Part shown: piece after piece, positions 46,346-55,146 of the stretch
Layout of the letters: the number at the start of each line of letters is the position of its first letter
Numbering within the stretch: the first letter of the stretch is position 1
Notes under the pieces: model-generated
What the model was told of the DNA's origin: nothing
The model's input: the letters and a program-made list of their open reading frames with translations, nothing else
The model's database searches: none
Translations under genes and position numbers: made by a program
NCBI GenBank assembly: GCA_022561975.1
Contig: JADFQD010000005.1
Coordinates: 1 to 57,351, forward strand
Length of the DNA: 57,351 bases
Direction of reading: 5' to 3'
Source of the DNA: Acidobacteriota bacterium
GTDB lineage: Bacteria > Acidobacteriota > Thermoanaerobaculia > Multivoradales > JAHEKO01

Positions 46346-48820
46346 ATGCGCGCCGCCGTCGCAGCTTTGATATTGCTCTTGGTGGCCTCGACCCTATGGT
46401 TGTTGTTCGCCTGGGTACCGGCGGACGGAGCGCTCCATGCCTGGAAGGCTTCCGGCGGAACGCTTGCCGTTCCCCGGAAAGGCATCTCGTTCTTGCCGCG
46501 CTGGTCCTACGAGCGCGCGCCGGCTTCGCGTCTGCGAACCGAAATCCAAGCGACGTCGAAAGAGGGCGCTACGGTCGCAATCGAGCTCGACTGGGACCCG
46601 GCGCCCGGCGTCTACCGGCTCTCCTCCGGGGAGGATGTGCGATCCGGATTCCGGGACCGGGTCGCCGATGCCGTCCGGGCTGCACTCGAGAGAGTCTCGT
46701 TCGCCTGTTTCGTGCCGGAGATGATCCAGCACGAGAGCGGCTCACTCGCGCACTGCCCGCCGAACCTGGCGCTATTGTTTTCCGGCGCCGTCGCTTCGGT
46801 CACCGGCGCCGATGCCGGGCGTCTCGGCGTGACCTTCGTGCCGGAGTCGCAAGCACTGCGGGAATTCATCCTCGCTTCCCTGGCTGGCAAGCTCGAGCCG
46901 GTTCGGCAAAAGGTCCTCGTGCTCGGCTTGGACGGACTCGACTGGGATCTCGTGTTGCCCTGGGTGCGATCCGGCAAGATGCCCAACCTGGGTCGGTTGA
47001 TGGCCGCCGGCTCTTGGGGCGAGATGGAAACACTGGTTCCGACCCTGTCACCGCTCATTTGGACGACCGTCGCGACCGGAGTGAGTCCGGATCGTCACGG
47101 CATTTTGGATTTTGTCGAGAAGGAGCCCAGGCGCGGAACTCTGGTCCCGATCACCGGCCGAAATCGGAAGGTGCCCGCAGTCTGGAATCTGGCGTCCGCT
47201 CTAGGGCGAACCGTGGGGGTCGTAGGCTGGTGGGCGACTTGGCCGGCCGAGCAGGTTCGCGGCGCGATGGTTTCGGATCGGCTCTACTACACGCTCACCC
47301 AGGGGATTTCGGAGGCGGTTTTGCGCCGGGATCCGCCGGAGATGATCTTTCCCGGAGAGATCGCTGCGGAGGTCATCGCTCTTCGAGACCGGGCGGTCGA
47401 GGAAACCAACTGGGCGGCTGTGCGCCAGTTTATGGACGTTTCCCAGGAGCGCTTCACGGAAGCGGTCGCGGCGAACCGCGGGATGGAAGATCCGGTGGAC
47501 GGCTTTCGCCGTATTCTCGCGGCCAGCCGGACCTACCTCGGCGCTGGGCTTCGGCTCGCGGAAGATCATCCCGATCTCCTGATGGTCTATCTCGAAGGGA
47601 CCGACACCATAGGGCATCTCCTGGCTCCCTACATGTCGCCGCCCACTCTTGAGGTCGATCCGGCGCTGGCTGCGATCTATGTGCAGGCGGTACCCAAGTA
47701 CTTCCAGATCGTCGATCGCTGGATCGGACGTTATCTCGAGCACTACAAGCTCTCCGAAAGTGCCGTCATCGTGGTTTCAGACCATGGCTTCAAGTGGCAC
47801 GAGGGCAGACCGCGAGGCCTCTCGGGCACCTCGGGTCCGACGGCTCCGCTGTGGCACGATCCCGACGCGGCCTTCGTGGTCGCCGGCCGGGGTGTCGAAC
47901 GGCGCGGACGGGTCGGCTCGAAGGCTTCGGTTTACGATATCGCGCCGACGGTCATGGCTCTTCTCGGATTGCCGGGCGCCGCCGGTTGGTCGGGCCGGGT
48001 TCTGCCGGGTTGCGAGGAGTCCGCACTCGAGCCGATTGATTACCAGCCGTTGGTGCCTCCAGCATCGTATCGTCCCCAGCTTGGGGGGGAGGCGACACCG
48101 GTGGATCCGGAATTTGTTGCCAAGCTCAGGGCTCTTGGCTACCTGGGTGGCGGTGGAGGGACCCCGATCTCGACCGCGAGCGCGCCACCGGTTCGAGCCG
48201 ACGTCAAGGACGGCTTCGAGGACAGTAGCGAAGGCTCGCCTCCCAGCACGAGCCAGGCGCCGACGCGTGGTCAGCTCAACAACCTCGCGGTCGTCAAGAT
48301 CAACCAGAAGGAGTACGAGGAAGGCGAGCGCCTACTTCGTCAGGCGATCGCCCTGAGCCCGGCGTACCCGTCGCCCCACTACAACCTCAGGCGGATCTAC
48401 ATGGAGACCCAGCGCTATGACGACGCCGACCGCGAGCTGTGGATCGCCGTTTCCAAGGGCCTGCGTGACCCCGAGCGTACGGTCGATCGAGCCGCGGCGG
48501 ACTACGACAATCTTGATCTGCAGGAGCGAACCGTGGCGCTTCTGACAACGGCCATCGAGCGCTTCCCCGACCACGAGCCCTTCTGGGTGCATCTTCTCGT
48601 GGCTTTGATCCGCACCGAGAAATGTGCCACCGGAAAAGAGCTCGGAACTCGAGCTGCGCTGCGTTTCTCCGACAGTGCGCCCGTCCATGCCTTCTACGGC
48701 TTGGCGGCGGCCTGTGTCGGCGATGTGCCGACGGCCCGTGTCGCCATTGGGCGCTCCCTCGAGATCAATTCCGATCAAGCCAAGCTGCGCCGTACCCTGG
48801 CCGAGTTACCCCCGGGCTGA
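46346..48820 (+). CDS. Alkaline-phosphatase-superfamily (type I phosphodiesterase-like) protein with C-terminal TPRs
   Basis: VLVLGLDGLDWDLVLPWVRSGKMPNLGRLMAAG, VIVVSDHGFKWHEG, YDIAPTVMALLGLP; C-terminal TPRs. Confidence 0.88.
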   Translation: MRAAVAALILLLVASTLWLLFAWVPADGALHAWKASGGTLAVPRKGISFLPRWSYERAPASRLRTEIQATSKEGATVAIELDWDPAPGVYRLSSGEDVRSGFRDRVADAVRAALERVSFACFVPEMIQHESGSLAHCPPNLALLFSGAVASVTGADAGRLGVTFVPESQALREFILASLAGKLEPVRQKVLVLGLDGLDWDLVLPWVRSGKMPNLGRLMAAGSWGEMETLVPTLSPLIWTTVATGVSPDRHGILDFVEKEPRRGTLVPITGRNRKVPAVWNLASALGRTVGVVGWWATWPAEQVRGAMVSDRLYYTLTQGISEAVLRRDPPEMIFPGEIAAEVIALRDRAVEETNWAAVRQFMDVSQERFTEAVAANRGMEDPVDGFRRILAASRTYLGAGLRLAEDHPDLLMVYLEGTDTIGHLLAPYMSPPTLEVDPALAAIYVQAVPKYFQIVDRWIGRYLEHYKLSESAVIVVSDHGFKWHEGRPRGLSGTSGPTAPLWHDPDAAFVVAGRGVERRGRVGSKASVYDIAPTVMALLGLPGAAGWSGRVLPGCEESALEPIDYQPLVPPASYRPQLGGEATPVDPEFVAKLRALGYLGGGGGTPISTASAPPVRADVKDGFEDSSEGSPPSTSQAPTRGQLNNLAVVKINQKEYEEGERLLRQAIALSPAYPSPHYNLRRIYMETQRYDDADRELWIAVSKGLRDPERTVDRAAADYDNLDLQERTVALLTTAIERFPDHEPFWVHLLVALIRTEKCATGKELGTRAALRFSDSAPVHAFYGLAAACVGDVPTARVAIGRSLEINSDQAKLRRTLAELPPG

Positions 48821-48933
48821 GCAATCCTTCCGATGGGCTTGCCGAGGGGCCTCCCCGAAGGCCCGAATCGAAGCCCCAGACCGACTGTCGCGAGGTCGGC
48901 TGGAGGTCATCGTGTAGAGTGGGCGAGCAGGAA

Positions 48934-49719
48934 ATGAACAGGGCCCTAGCTCTTTGCGTTGTCGTCCTCTTCTTCGCGCCCGGCCCCTCCGCCGAGGCTA
49001 CGGGAAAAGACCGGCTCAAGCTGGCCCGCGCGCAGCTTGCCAAGGCCGAGGTGCTACTCGAGAAAGCCGACTTCGAAGGCGCCGAGAGGCTCTTCCGCAA
49101 GGCGATCGCCACCGAGCCCGAGCTGCCGACGGCTCATCTCGGGCTCGGCAAGGTGCTGGTGAGCCAACAGCGCTACGAAGAAGCGCTGGTCGCCCTCGAG
49201 GAAGCCGAGAAGCGGTTCGTGGCGTGGGAGCAAGCGACCCATATGGCCGGTCTGGTCAAGCGGCAAATAGCCGAACGCCAGAAACAGAGCCTTAGAGACC
49301 TACAAGCTGTCCTGGAAGACCGCGGCGGTCGACAGGGCATCACGGCACGAACAGGGCCAGGACCGGGTCAGTTGACACCGGAGAAGATCGAAACCGAGCA
49401 GTTCCTCTTTCGAGAACAAAGAGAGATGGAAGCCTTCGAAGCCATCCCGGCGCAGGTCTTCTACCTGGAGGGTATTTCCTATCTGCGCACCAGACAGCGC
49501 AGCCAGGGTATCGAGGCGCTGGAGGTCTGCCTGCTCATCGATGACCGCTACCAACTTGCGCATTACAACCTCGCGGTCGCCCGCTTCACACGCGGCGAAC
49601 TAGACCTGGCGCAAACTCATCTTGCCGCGGCGATCGCGCGCGGAGTCGAACCGGATGCGAGGTTCGTAGCCGACCTGGAGCGCGCCATCGACTCGCGCCC
49701 GGTCGCCGTCGAGCGGTAG
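48934..49719 (+). CDS. Secreted TPR protein
   Basis: Signal MNRALALCVVVLFFAPGPSAEA; KADFEGAERLFRKAIATEPELPTAHLGLGKVL. Confidence 0.82.
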   Translation: MNRALALCVVVLFFAPGPSAEATGKDRLKLARAQLAKAEVLLEKADFEGAERLFRKAIATEPELPTAHLGLGKVLVSQQRYEEALVALEEAEKRFVAWEQATHMAGLVKRQIAERQKQSLRDLQAVLEDRGGRQGITARTGPGPGQLTPEKIETEQFLFREQREMEAFEAIPAQVFYLEGISYLRTRQRSQGIEALEVCLLIDDRYQLAHYNLAVARFTRGELDLAQTHLAAAIARGVEPDARFVADLERAIDSRPVAVER

Positions 49720-49722
49720 TAA

Positions 49723-52700
49723 CTACCGGGTCGGAAGCGCGACCTGCGCGCCTCCCCAAAGCCCCGATGCAAGCTCTTCGACTGTGACGGCGAGCCGGCT
49801 CGAAGCCTGAGCCGGCCACTCCACCGGAAAGGCGTAGATCCACCCCGCGGCCGCCTCCTCGAGCCGCTCGCTCCGGTGCACCACCGTGGGCTCGGCGCCA
49901 GCGGCCACCACGGCGACCGAGACCCGCAGAAGGGCTCCCGGACGAACAAGTGGCGCCAGCGAGCGGAAGTGGACCGTCACCTCGACCTCGGCGGACAGCT
50001 TCTTGCCCTCGTCGGCGGCAGGTACGGTCGAGCCGAGTGTCAAGTCGACCTCGAGGTCACCCTTCTCCATCGAGCCCCCGAGCAACCGTCGCGCCCTCGC
50101 TTCTGCCTGTCCCTCCGAGGTGGCCGAAGTAACGATCTCGGTGGTCTTCAACTCGATACCCGGCCGCCGAGCCTCGAGCTCGAGGGTGTGAGCCGCCCCA
50201 TCCGGCGACCGCGCCACTTGATAGGTGAGCAAGTACCAGCCGGACGACGCGTCCAGAGCCTTTGCCAGTCCTGCGGGTCCGATCACAACATCGCCGCCGC
50301 TCGGCTCCGCCAGGTTTCTCTGCGCGTCGATGGGGTTGACGAGCAGAAAGTCCGTTTCCACCGTATGGATCGCATCGGTGCTCGCGGTCAAGAACGAAAA
50401 GAACTTGTCGGTTCTCAATTCCGCGGCGAAAGAGGCACTGCCGGTGGTCTGACCGGCGACGGTCACCACCCGCCAGCCGGTGCTGGCCAGCTCGCGGCCG
50501 AGGGCGTTGACGCTGGCTTCCTTTCTCTTCGACCTGAGATCTTCGCGCAGTTGGGAGACGTTATGGGGCTCCAACCTCCCGACTACGGGCGCATAAAACG
50601 CCGCCGGATCCTCATCGAAGCCGGCGCCGACCACCACGAGTAGCCCGGCGCGCTGGCCGGTCTCCCTCTGCGCCCAGAGGCGAAGCTGGTTCAGAGCCCG
50701 CGAGATGATCACGTGTTCTTCCCCCGCCGCCACCCGTGCGGCAAGGGTCACGCGGCTGCTGGGAATCTGCGCAGGATCGTCCTGCTCGTTCTGGGCTTCG
50801 ATCTCGGTTAGGGTCATGCGATCGGGAATCTGGCGAACTTCGTTGACGAAGCGGCGCCGGATTCGTTCGATGGCATGGACAGCAGTCTTGCGGGCGGCGA
50901 CTTCGTCGAACGCGGTCGACAACTCGTGCAGGTCCCGGGTCGGTCCCACCACGGATCGAACCTCTTGCTTCTCGGCTACGACCACTTCCACCGGCCCCAG
51001 GGCGGCGAGCCGACCCAGCTCTCCTTTCACGGCTCGAAGAGCCTGTCTCTGGTCAAAGCCTCCGCCGATCGTGCGGTTGACGTACACGGTCACAGGAAGC
51101 GCCTTGGCATCGGCGATCGGGGTGTCGGGTGTCACGGCATCCGTCTGCGGGGATGCCGGAACCGCGGCCTCTGCGTTCGCTTCCGTGATCTCGATCGGGG
51201 CCAGTTGAGCGACTGGAGCAACAGAGGCAAGCTCCAGTACCGTGACCGGCTTGCCGTCCTCGAGAACCTCGAAATCCTCGGCAGAGAGATCCAGCACTGG
51301 GCGACCGTTGGCATCGAGTGCGCTGACCACAACCGTCATCGCAGTGATGTCGAGACGCTCGATAGCCAGACCTGCGATGTCCGGTACCTCAGCTGTTTCA
51401 GCCAGCTCCAATTCGGCGCGCGCCCACACGGACTCTGAACTCACCGGAGCGTCCTCACTGCTCCCGGCCAGTCGGACCCCGGGGGGAAGCGTGTCGGCCA
51501 GCCGGCTGGGGTTCCATTTCTCGGAAAACCATGCAATGCACTGTGCGTCCAGTAGCTCGCGTACCCTTGCCAAACTGCGTGACATGGCTTCCATGTTGAG
51601 GGCGGGCAACCCCGCGGGCCAACCGTCTTCCCGCCGTTTGCCGTTACGCAGCACGACCAGGGGTACATTGACCTCCGCCAGGTACTCGCGCGCCTGGCGC
51701 GGGCTGAAGCGGCTGCCGTCGCGCTTGTGCACGTTGTTCCCAAGAATCAGAACCACCGCTCGACGTCGAGGTCCGGCAGCGGCAACCAGACCGGACGCCG
51801 CCACCGCGTCGGCAATGCGAGGCTGTCCCGGGACGTCGGCCAGCCCGAATTTGAATAGCAGCTTCAACCAGTTCGGCCGCCCCGCCCCGAATCCGTTGAC
51901 GCGATGGAGGCCCTGGTCGGGCGCGACATACCAAAGACGGTCGGCATCGAAGAGCGAGGCCTTGGACTTGAGCCATGAGTTTCTGGGCTTGGGTTCGCTG
52001 GATTTGCCGCCGCTGCGAACCGCTTGGTCGAAGACCTTGGTACTCGCACTGGTGTTTTCCAGCCGCCCGCGATCCCACCCGGACGCTCGCAAGGCCAAAT
52101 AGGCGGCTCCGGGGTCGAGCACGATCACGACCTCGAAACCGCTCTTTTCGACGCGCTCCGCGGCTTCGGACCAACCTGCGGCTGTCGATTCACAGGGCGC
52201 CGCGATCTTGGCATCTGACACCAGCGGCACCGCGTGGAGCGCAACCAAGGTTTGTTCGGCGAAGCCGCCGGTGACCGCCACCGACTCGACCCGGCGGCCA
52301 TCGGGAAACACGGCCAGAGCCACGAGTATCTGCGACTGGCCCGGCTCGGGGCAAGGGAATCGCACCAACCGTCCGCCGGCGGCGATCTCAGGCTGGGATC
52401 CAGCCAGAGTGACTTCGAGCTCCACCGGATCCAGTCGCTCGGGGTGCGTCCAGCCGATCCGCGCTTCGCATTGCCGTGAGCCGGTCGGCGGCAGAGGAAC
52501 TACTTCGAGCTCGGCCTCCTGACCCGGGCGATTGACCCAGCGCTCGGTCCGCTCACCGCTCTCCCGAACCAGTTCGAGGAGATGCACATGGGGGTCGGCT
52601 CCCAAGTCAACGGTGCAGGTCGCGTGCTCGGCGCTCACCGTGCATTCACGTTCGCCGTCCAGGTAGAGCTCCGCCGGTTGCCCTTCCGGCCCGAGATCGA

Positions 52701-52833
52701 CACGCACCTCCAACTCACCCACCACCAAACCGGTCGGATAGGTCAAGATTCTCATTGACCCGACGGCTGGAACTGCTGTCGTCGCGAACGCGAGGATCGC
52801 CACCGAACCCACGAAGCGCGCGAAGCTCATCAA
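49723..52833 (-). CDS. Large secreted VWFA-related protein
   Basis: Signal peptide; LDITAMTVVVSALDANGRPVLDLSAEDFEVLEDGKPVTVLELAS; N-terminal half resembles the 30712-32064 product. Confidence 0.78.
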   Translation of the reverse strand: MMSFARFVGSVAILAFATTAVPAVGSMRILTYPTGLVVGELEVRVDLGPEGQPAELYLDGERECTVSAEHATCTVDLGADPHVHLLELVRESGERTERWVNRPGQEAELEVVPLPPTGSRQCEARIGWTHPERLDPVELEVTLAGSQPEIAAGGRLVRFPCPEPGQSQILVALAVFPDGRRVESVAVTGGFAEQTLVALHAVPLVSDAKIAAPCESTAAGWSEAAERVEKSGFEVVIVLDPGAAYLALRASGWDRGRLENTSASTKVFDQAVRSGGKSSEPKPRNSWLKSKASLFDADRLWYVAPDQGLHRVNGFGAGRPNWLKLLFKFGLADVPGQPRIADAVAASGLVAAAGPRRRAVVLILGNNVHKRDGSRFSPRQAREYLAEVNVPLVVLRNGKRREDGWPAGLPALNMEAMSRSLARVRELLDAQCIAWFSEKWNPSRLADTLPPGVRLAGSSEDAPVSSESVWARAELELAETAEVPDIAGLAIERLDITAMTVVVSALDANGRPVLDLSAEDFEVLEDGKPVTVLELASVAPVAQLAPIEITEANAEAAVPASPQTDAVTPDTPIADAKALPVTVYVNRTIGGGFDQRQALRAVKGELGRLAALGPVEVVVAEKQEVRSVVGPTRDLHELSTAFDEVAARKTAVHAIERIRRRFVNEVRQIPDRMTLTEIEAQNEQDDPAQIPSSRVTLAARVAAGEEHVIISRALNQLRLWAQRETGQRAGLLVVVGAGFDEDPAAFYAPVVGRLEPHNVSQLREDLRSKRKEASVNALGRELASTGWRVVTVAGQTTGSASFAAELRTDKFFSFLTASTDAIHTVETDFLLVNPIDAQRNLAEPSGGDVVIGPAGLAKALDASSGWYLLTYQVARSPDGAAHTLELEARRPGIELKTTEIVTSATSEGQAEARARRLLGGSMEKGDLEVDLTLGSTVPAADEGKKLSAEVEVTVHFRSLAPLVRPGALLRVSVAVVAAGAEPTVVHRSERLEEAAAGWIYAFPVEWPAQASSRLAVTVEELASGLWGGAQVALPTR

Positions 52834-52897
52834 GATTCTCCTTCTATCTGTCGGATCCTCCAGGCTCCGAGTAGCTCAAACTCGTTCCTACTCGAGG

Positions 52898-53809
52898 CTA
52901 CTGAAGGTAATTGAGCATTTCCCGCGCGCCGGCAGCGTCGGGGTCTTCCGGGGTCAGCTCGAGGAATCTCGCGAGGTGCACAGCCGCCTTTGCGTTCCGC
53001 CCCTGGTTGGCCAGACACAACCCCAACATGTAATGGCCGCGAGGGTGGTCGGGGTTTGCGCTGATCGTTGCCTCGAAGGCAGCCTGCGCCGCCGTCGTCC
53101 CGCCCTCGTTGAACAAGTCCATTCCCTGCTTGAAACGACTTGCCGCCGCCAGCTGCGGGTCGGCTTCATCGAGAGCAACCCGAGCCTCTGCTATCTTTTC
53201 CTCGTCCCCGAGATCCCTGAGTATTTGGTAGCGTAGACTGAGATACTTGGTGTTGTCGGGCTCGAGTGCTACTGCCCTCTCGGCTGAGAGTAGTGCATCG
53301 TCTTGGCGTTGTTCGGTCAGCAGAACCCGAGCGAGGGCGGCATGCGTCGGGGCGAGGTCGGGATCGAGCTCGAGCGCTCCCCGGAACTTCGCCTCGGCCT
53401 GTGTCAGGTCGCCGTCTTTGGCCGCCGCGGCGCCCTGGTTGAACATCGCCGGCGCGCCTTCCCTGGCGGCTTTGGCCGACAGCACCGTGAAGTTCATCTC
53501 AGACTCCTTCCCGACATCGACCGCGAAACTGGTCTCGAACGGCGCGAACCCTTTCTTGTCCAGCTGGTAGACGTAGGTCGCAGTGGCCTCGTCGAGTTCG
53601 ATGCGGTATCTCCCTTTGGTGTCGGTTTTGGTTTCGAACAGAATCGTCGTCTTGTCCAGGTCCTGGACCTTGATCTTCATGCCGACCACAGGCTCTCCGG
53701 TTTCGTCAACGACCGTACCGATGACCCGGGCCTCGTTGGCGGCGAAGAGAACGGCTGCTGTCAGTCCCACGACTGTGGCCAGGCCGAGGGTGAGAGTTTG
53801 TCTGGTCAT
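52898..53809 (-). CDS. Secreted protein with carboxypeptidase-regulatory-like domain and TPRs
   Basis: MTRQTLTLGLATVVGL signal; VIGTVVDETGEPVVGMKIKVQDLDKT; TPRs. Confidence 0.85.
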   Translation of the reverse strand: MTRQTLTLGLATVVGLTAAVLFAANEARVIGTVVDETGEPVVGMKIKVQDLDKTTILFETKTDTKGRYRIELDEATATYVYQLDKKGFAPFETSFAVDVGKESEMNFTVLSAKAAREGAPAMFNQGAAAAKDGDLTQAEAKFRGALELDPDLAPTHAALARVLLTEQRQDDALLSAERAVALEPDNTKYLSLRYQILRDLGDEEKIAEARVALDEADPQLAAASRFKQGMDLFNEGGTTAAQAAFEATISANPDHPRGHYMLGLCLANQGRNAKAAVHLARFLELTPEDPDAAGAREMLNYLQ

Positions 53810-53990
53810 GGTGCTTCTGCCTTCCCGCTCTTGAACCTGTAGTCTTGCCGGTCCCGGCCACGGCATTCTACCAACCGGAGGCCACTGCAGCCCGGGTAGC
53901 GGAAGAACTCTTCGGTGGCGTCCTCAAAACCAAGGTTCTCTAGGCCGAGGGTCACAGATTGCCCTCCGTATCGACCGTCCGATCTGTCGG

Positions 53991-54069
53991 TTTGTAGCGG
54001 TCGAGCTCCGTCTCGACCGTTCGGACCAGTCGCAGCAAGACGGTCGACACGGAGGTCGACCGCTACAAA
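53991..54069. repeat. Long hairpin with 30-nt arms, TTTGTAGCGGTCGAGCTCCGTCTCGACCGT / ACGGTCGACACGGAGGTCGACCGCTACAAA
   Basis: 53991-54020 pairs with 54040-54069, 28/30 matches, 19-nt loop. Confidence 0.85.
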
Positions 54070-54145
54070 TTACCTCTAGGGGCCGAACGCCATAACGCGA
54101 GCGTCGCGACGTCACCCACGGGCTGCTAGGGTCCGGTCGCGCGGT

Positions 54146-55144
54146 TCAGCTGCGTGGCGATGATTCGGGACTCGCCGTGTCGAGGTCGGTGCTCGAGGTC
54201 TCGAACTCGAGTTCCCGAAAGCTGAAGACGCGGTCCAGCAGCGCTTCGAATCGGGTGGTCTGGCCGGGCGCCAGGATCGTGGTGTCGAGCTTCGCCGGCT
54301 GCTCGAGCATCGGGTTCAGCTCTTGGTCCAAGACTCGAACGGTGAGGACGATCGATGTGCTGACGCGATCGCTCAGATTGCGCAGAAAGCCGACGATCAT
54401 CGTGCCCCCCACCTCGGCGTCGTCACGTTCCCACCCGGTTACCATGAGGCCCTGCTCTCGGGCTGCAGGTTCGGCCTTCGGATCCGAAGAGTCTGTCGGC
54501 CGAGCCGGCGCGATGTGCCCGACATCTGCATCGGTTAGCACCATCGCGGATTTGAACTGAGGATTCGGGGACGCGGATACCAGGTAGTCGCTCGACAGCC
54601 AGCCTCGGTATCCATCGTGGGTCCGAACCTGGGTCCACCCTCCGCGCCTGGCCAACATCTCGACGCTGGTGCCGTCGGCGACGCAGTCCAAGACCGGAGC
54701 ATCGCTTCGGGGCGCAGGGTGCAGGTTGAGACACGGTCTGGCTCGGACCGTAGCCGACGGGTATTCTCGTCGGCCGGACGCGGCTGTGCTTGCCAGGGTG
54801 TCTCTCGCGGCCCGACCGGTTTGCCCATCATCTGTCCGGCCTCGCTGCGAAGGTGTCTCCTGTTGCGATTGTTGCGAGCGAGTTAACTTGCGACTTGCAT
54901 CCAGGTTCAACTCTTCCAACTTCACGGTCGAGAGCATGCCGTTGGGAAGCGAGAAGACGACGTGCTTGCCGTCGATCTTCCACTCGCCGACGGTTTCGAG
55001 GCGTGTCCCGTCCCGGTACACGAGCCAATCGGCTGAAACCGGGCGAGCGGTCGCGAGAAGCGCACAGAGCACGAAGAGAATCCACCCGGCAGCGCACGCA
55101 AGCCGCCCGGCAGATCTGAGCGCGGTGGCAAGATGCCCCGCCAT
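54146..55144 (-). CDS. SH3-domain secreted protein
   Basis: Signal peptide; ATVRARPCLNLHPAPRSDAPVLDCVADGTSVEMLARRGGWTQVRTHDGYRGWLSSDYL. Confidence 0.8.
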   Translation of the reverse strand: MAGHLATALRSAGRLACAAGWILFVLCALLATARPVSADWLVYRDGTRLETVGEWKIDGKHVVFSLPNGMLSTVKLEELNLDASRKLTRSQQSQQETPSQRGRTDDGQTGRAARDTLASTAASGRREYPSATVRARPCLNLHPAPRSDAPVLDCVADGTSVEMLARRGGWTQVRTHDGYRGWLSSDYLVSASPNPQFKSAMVLTDADVGHIAPARPTDSSDPKAEPAAREQGLMVTGWERDDAEVGGTMIVGFLRNLSDRVSTSIVLTVRVLDQELNPMLEQPAKLDTTILAPGQTTRFEALLDRVFSFRELEFETSSTDLDTASPESSPRS

Positions 55145-55146
55145 GC

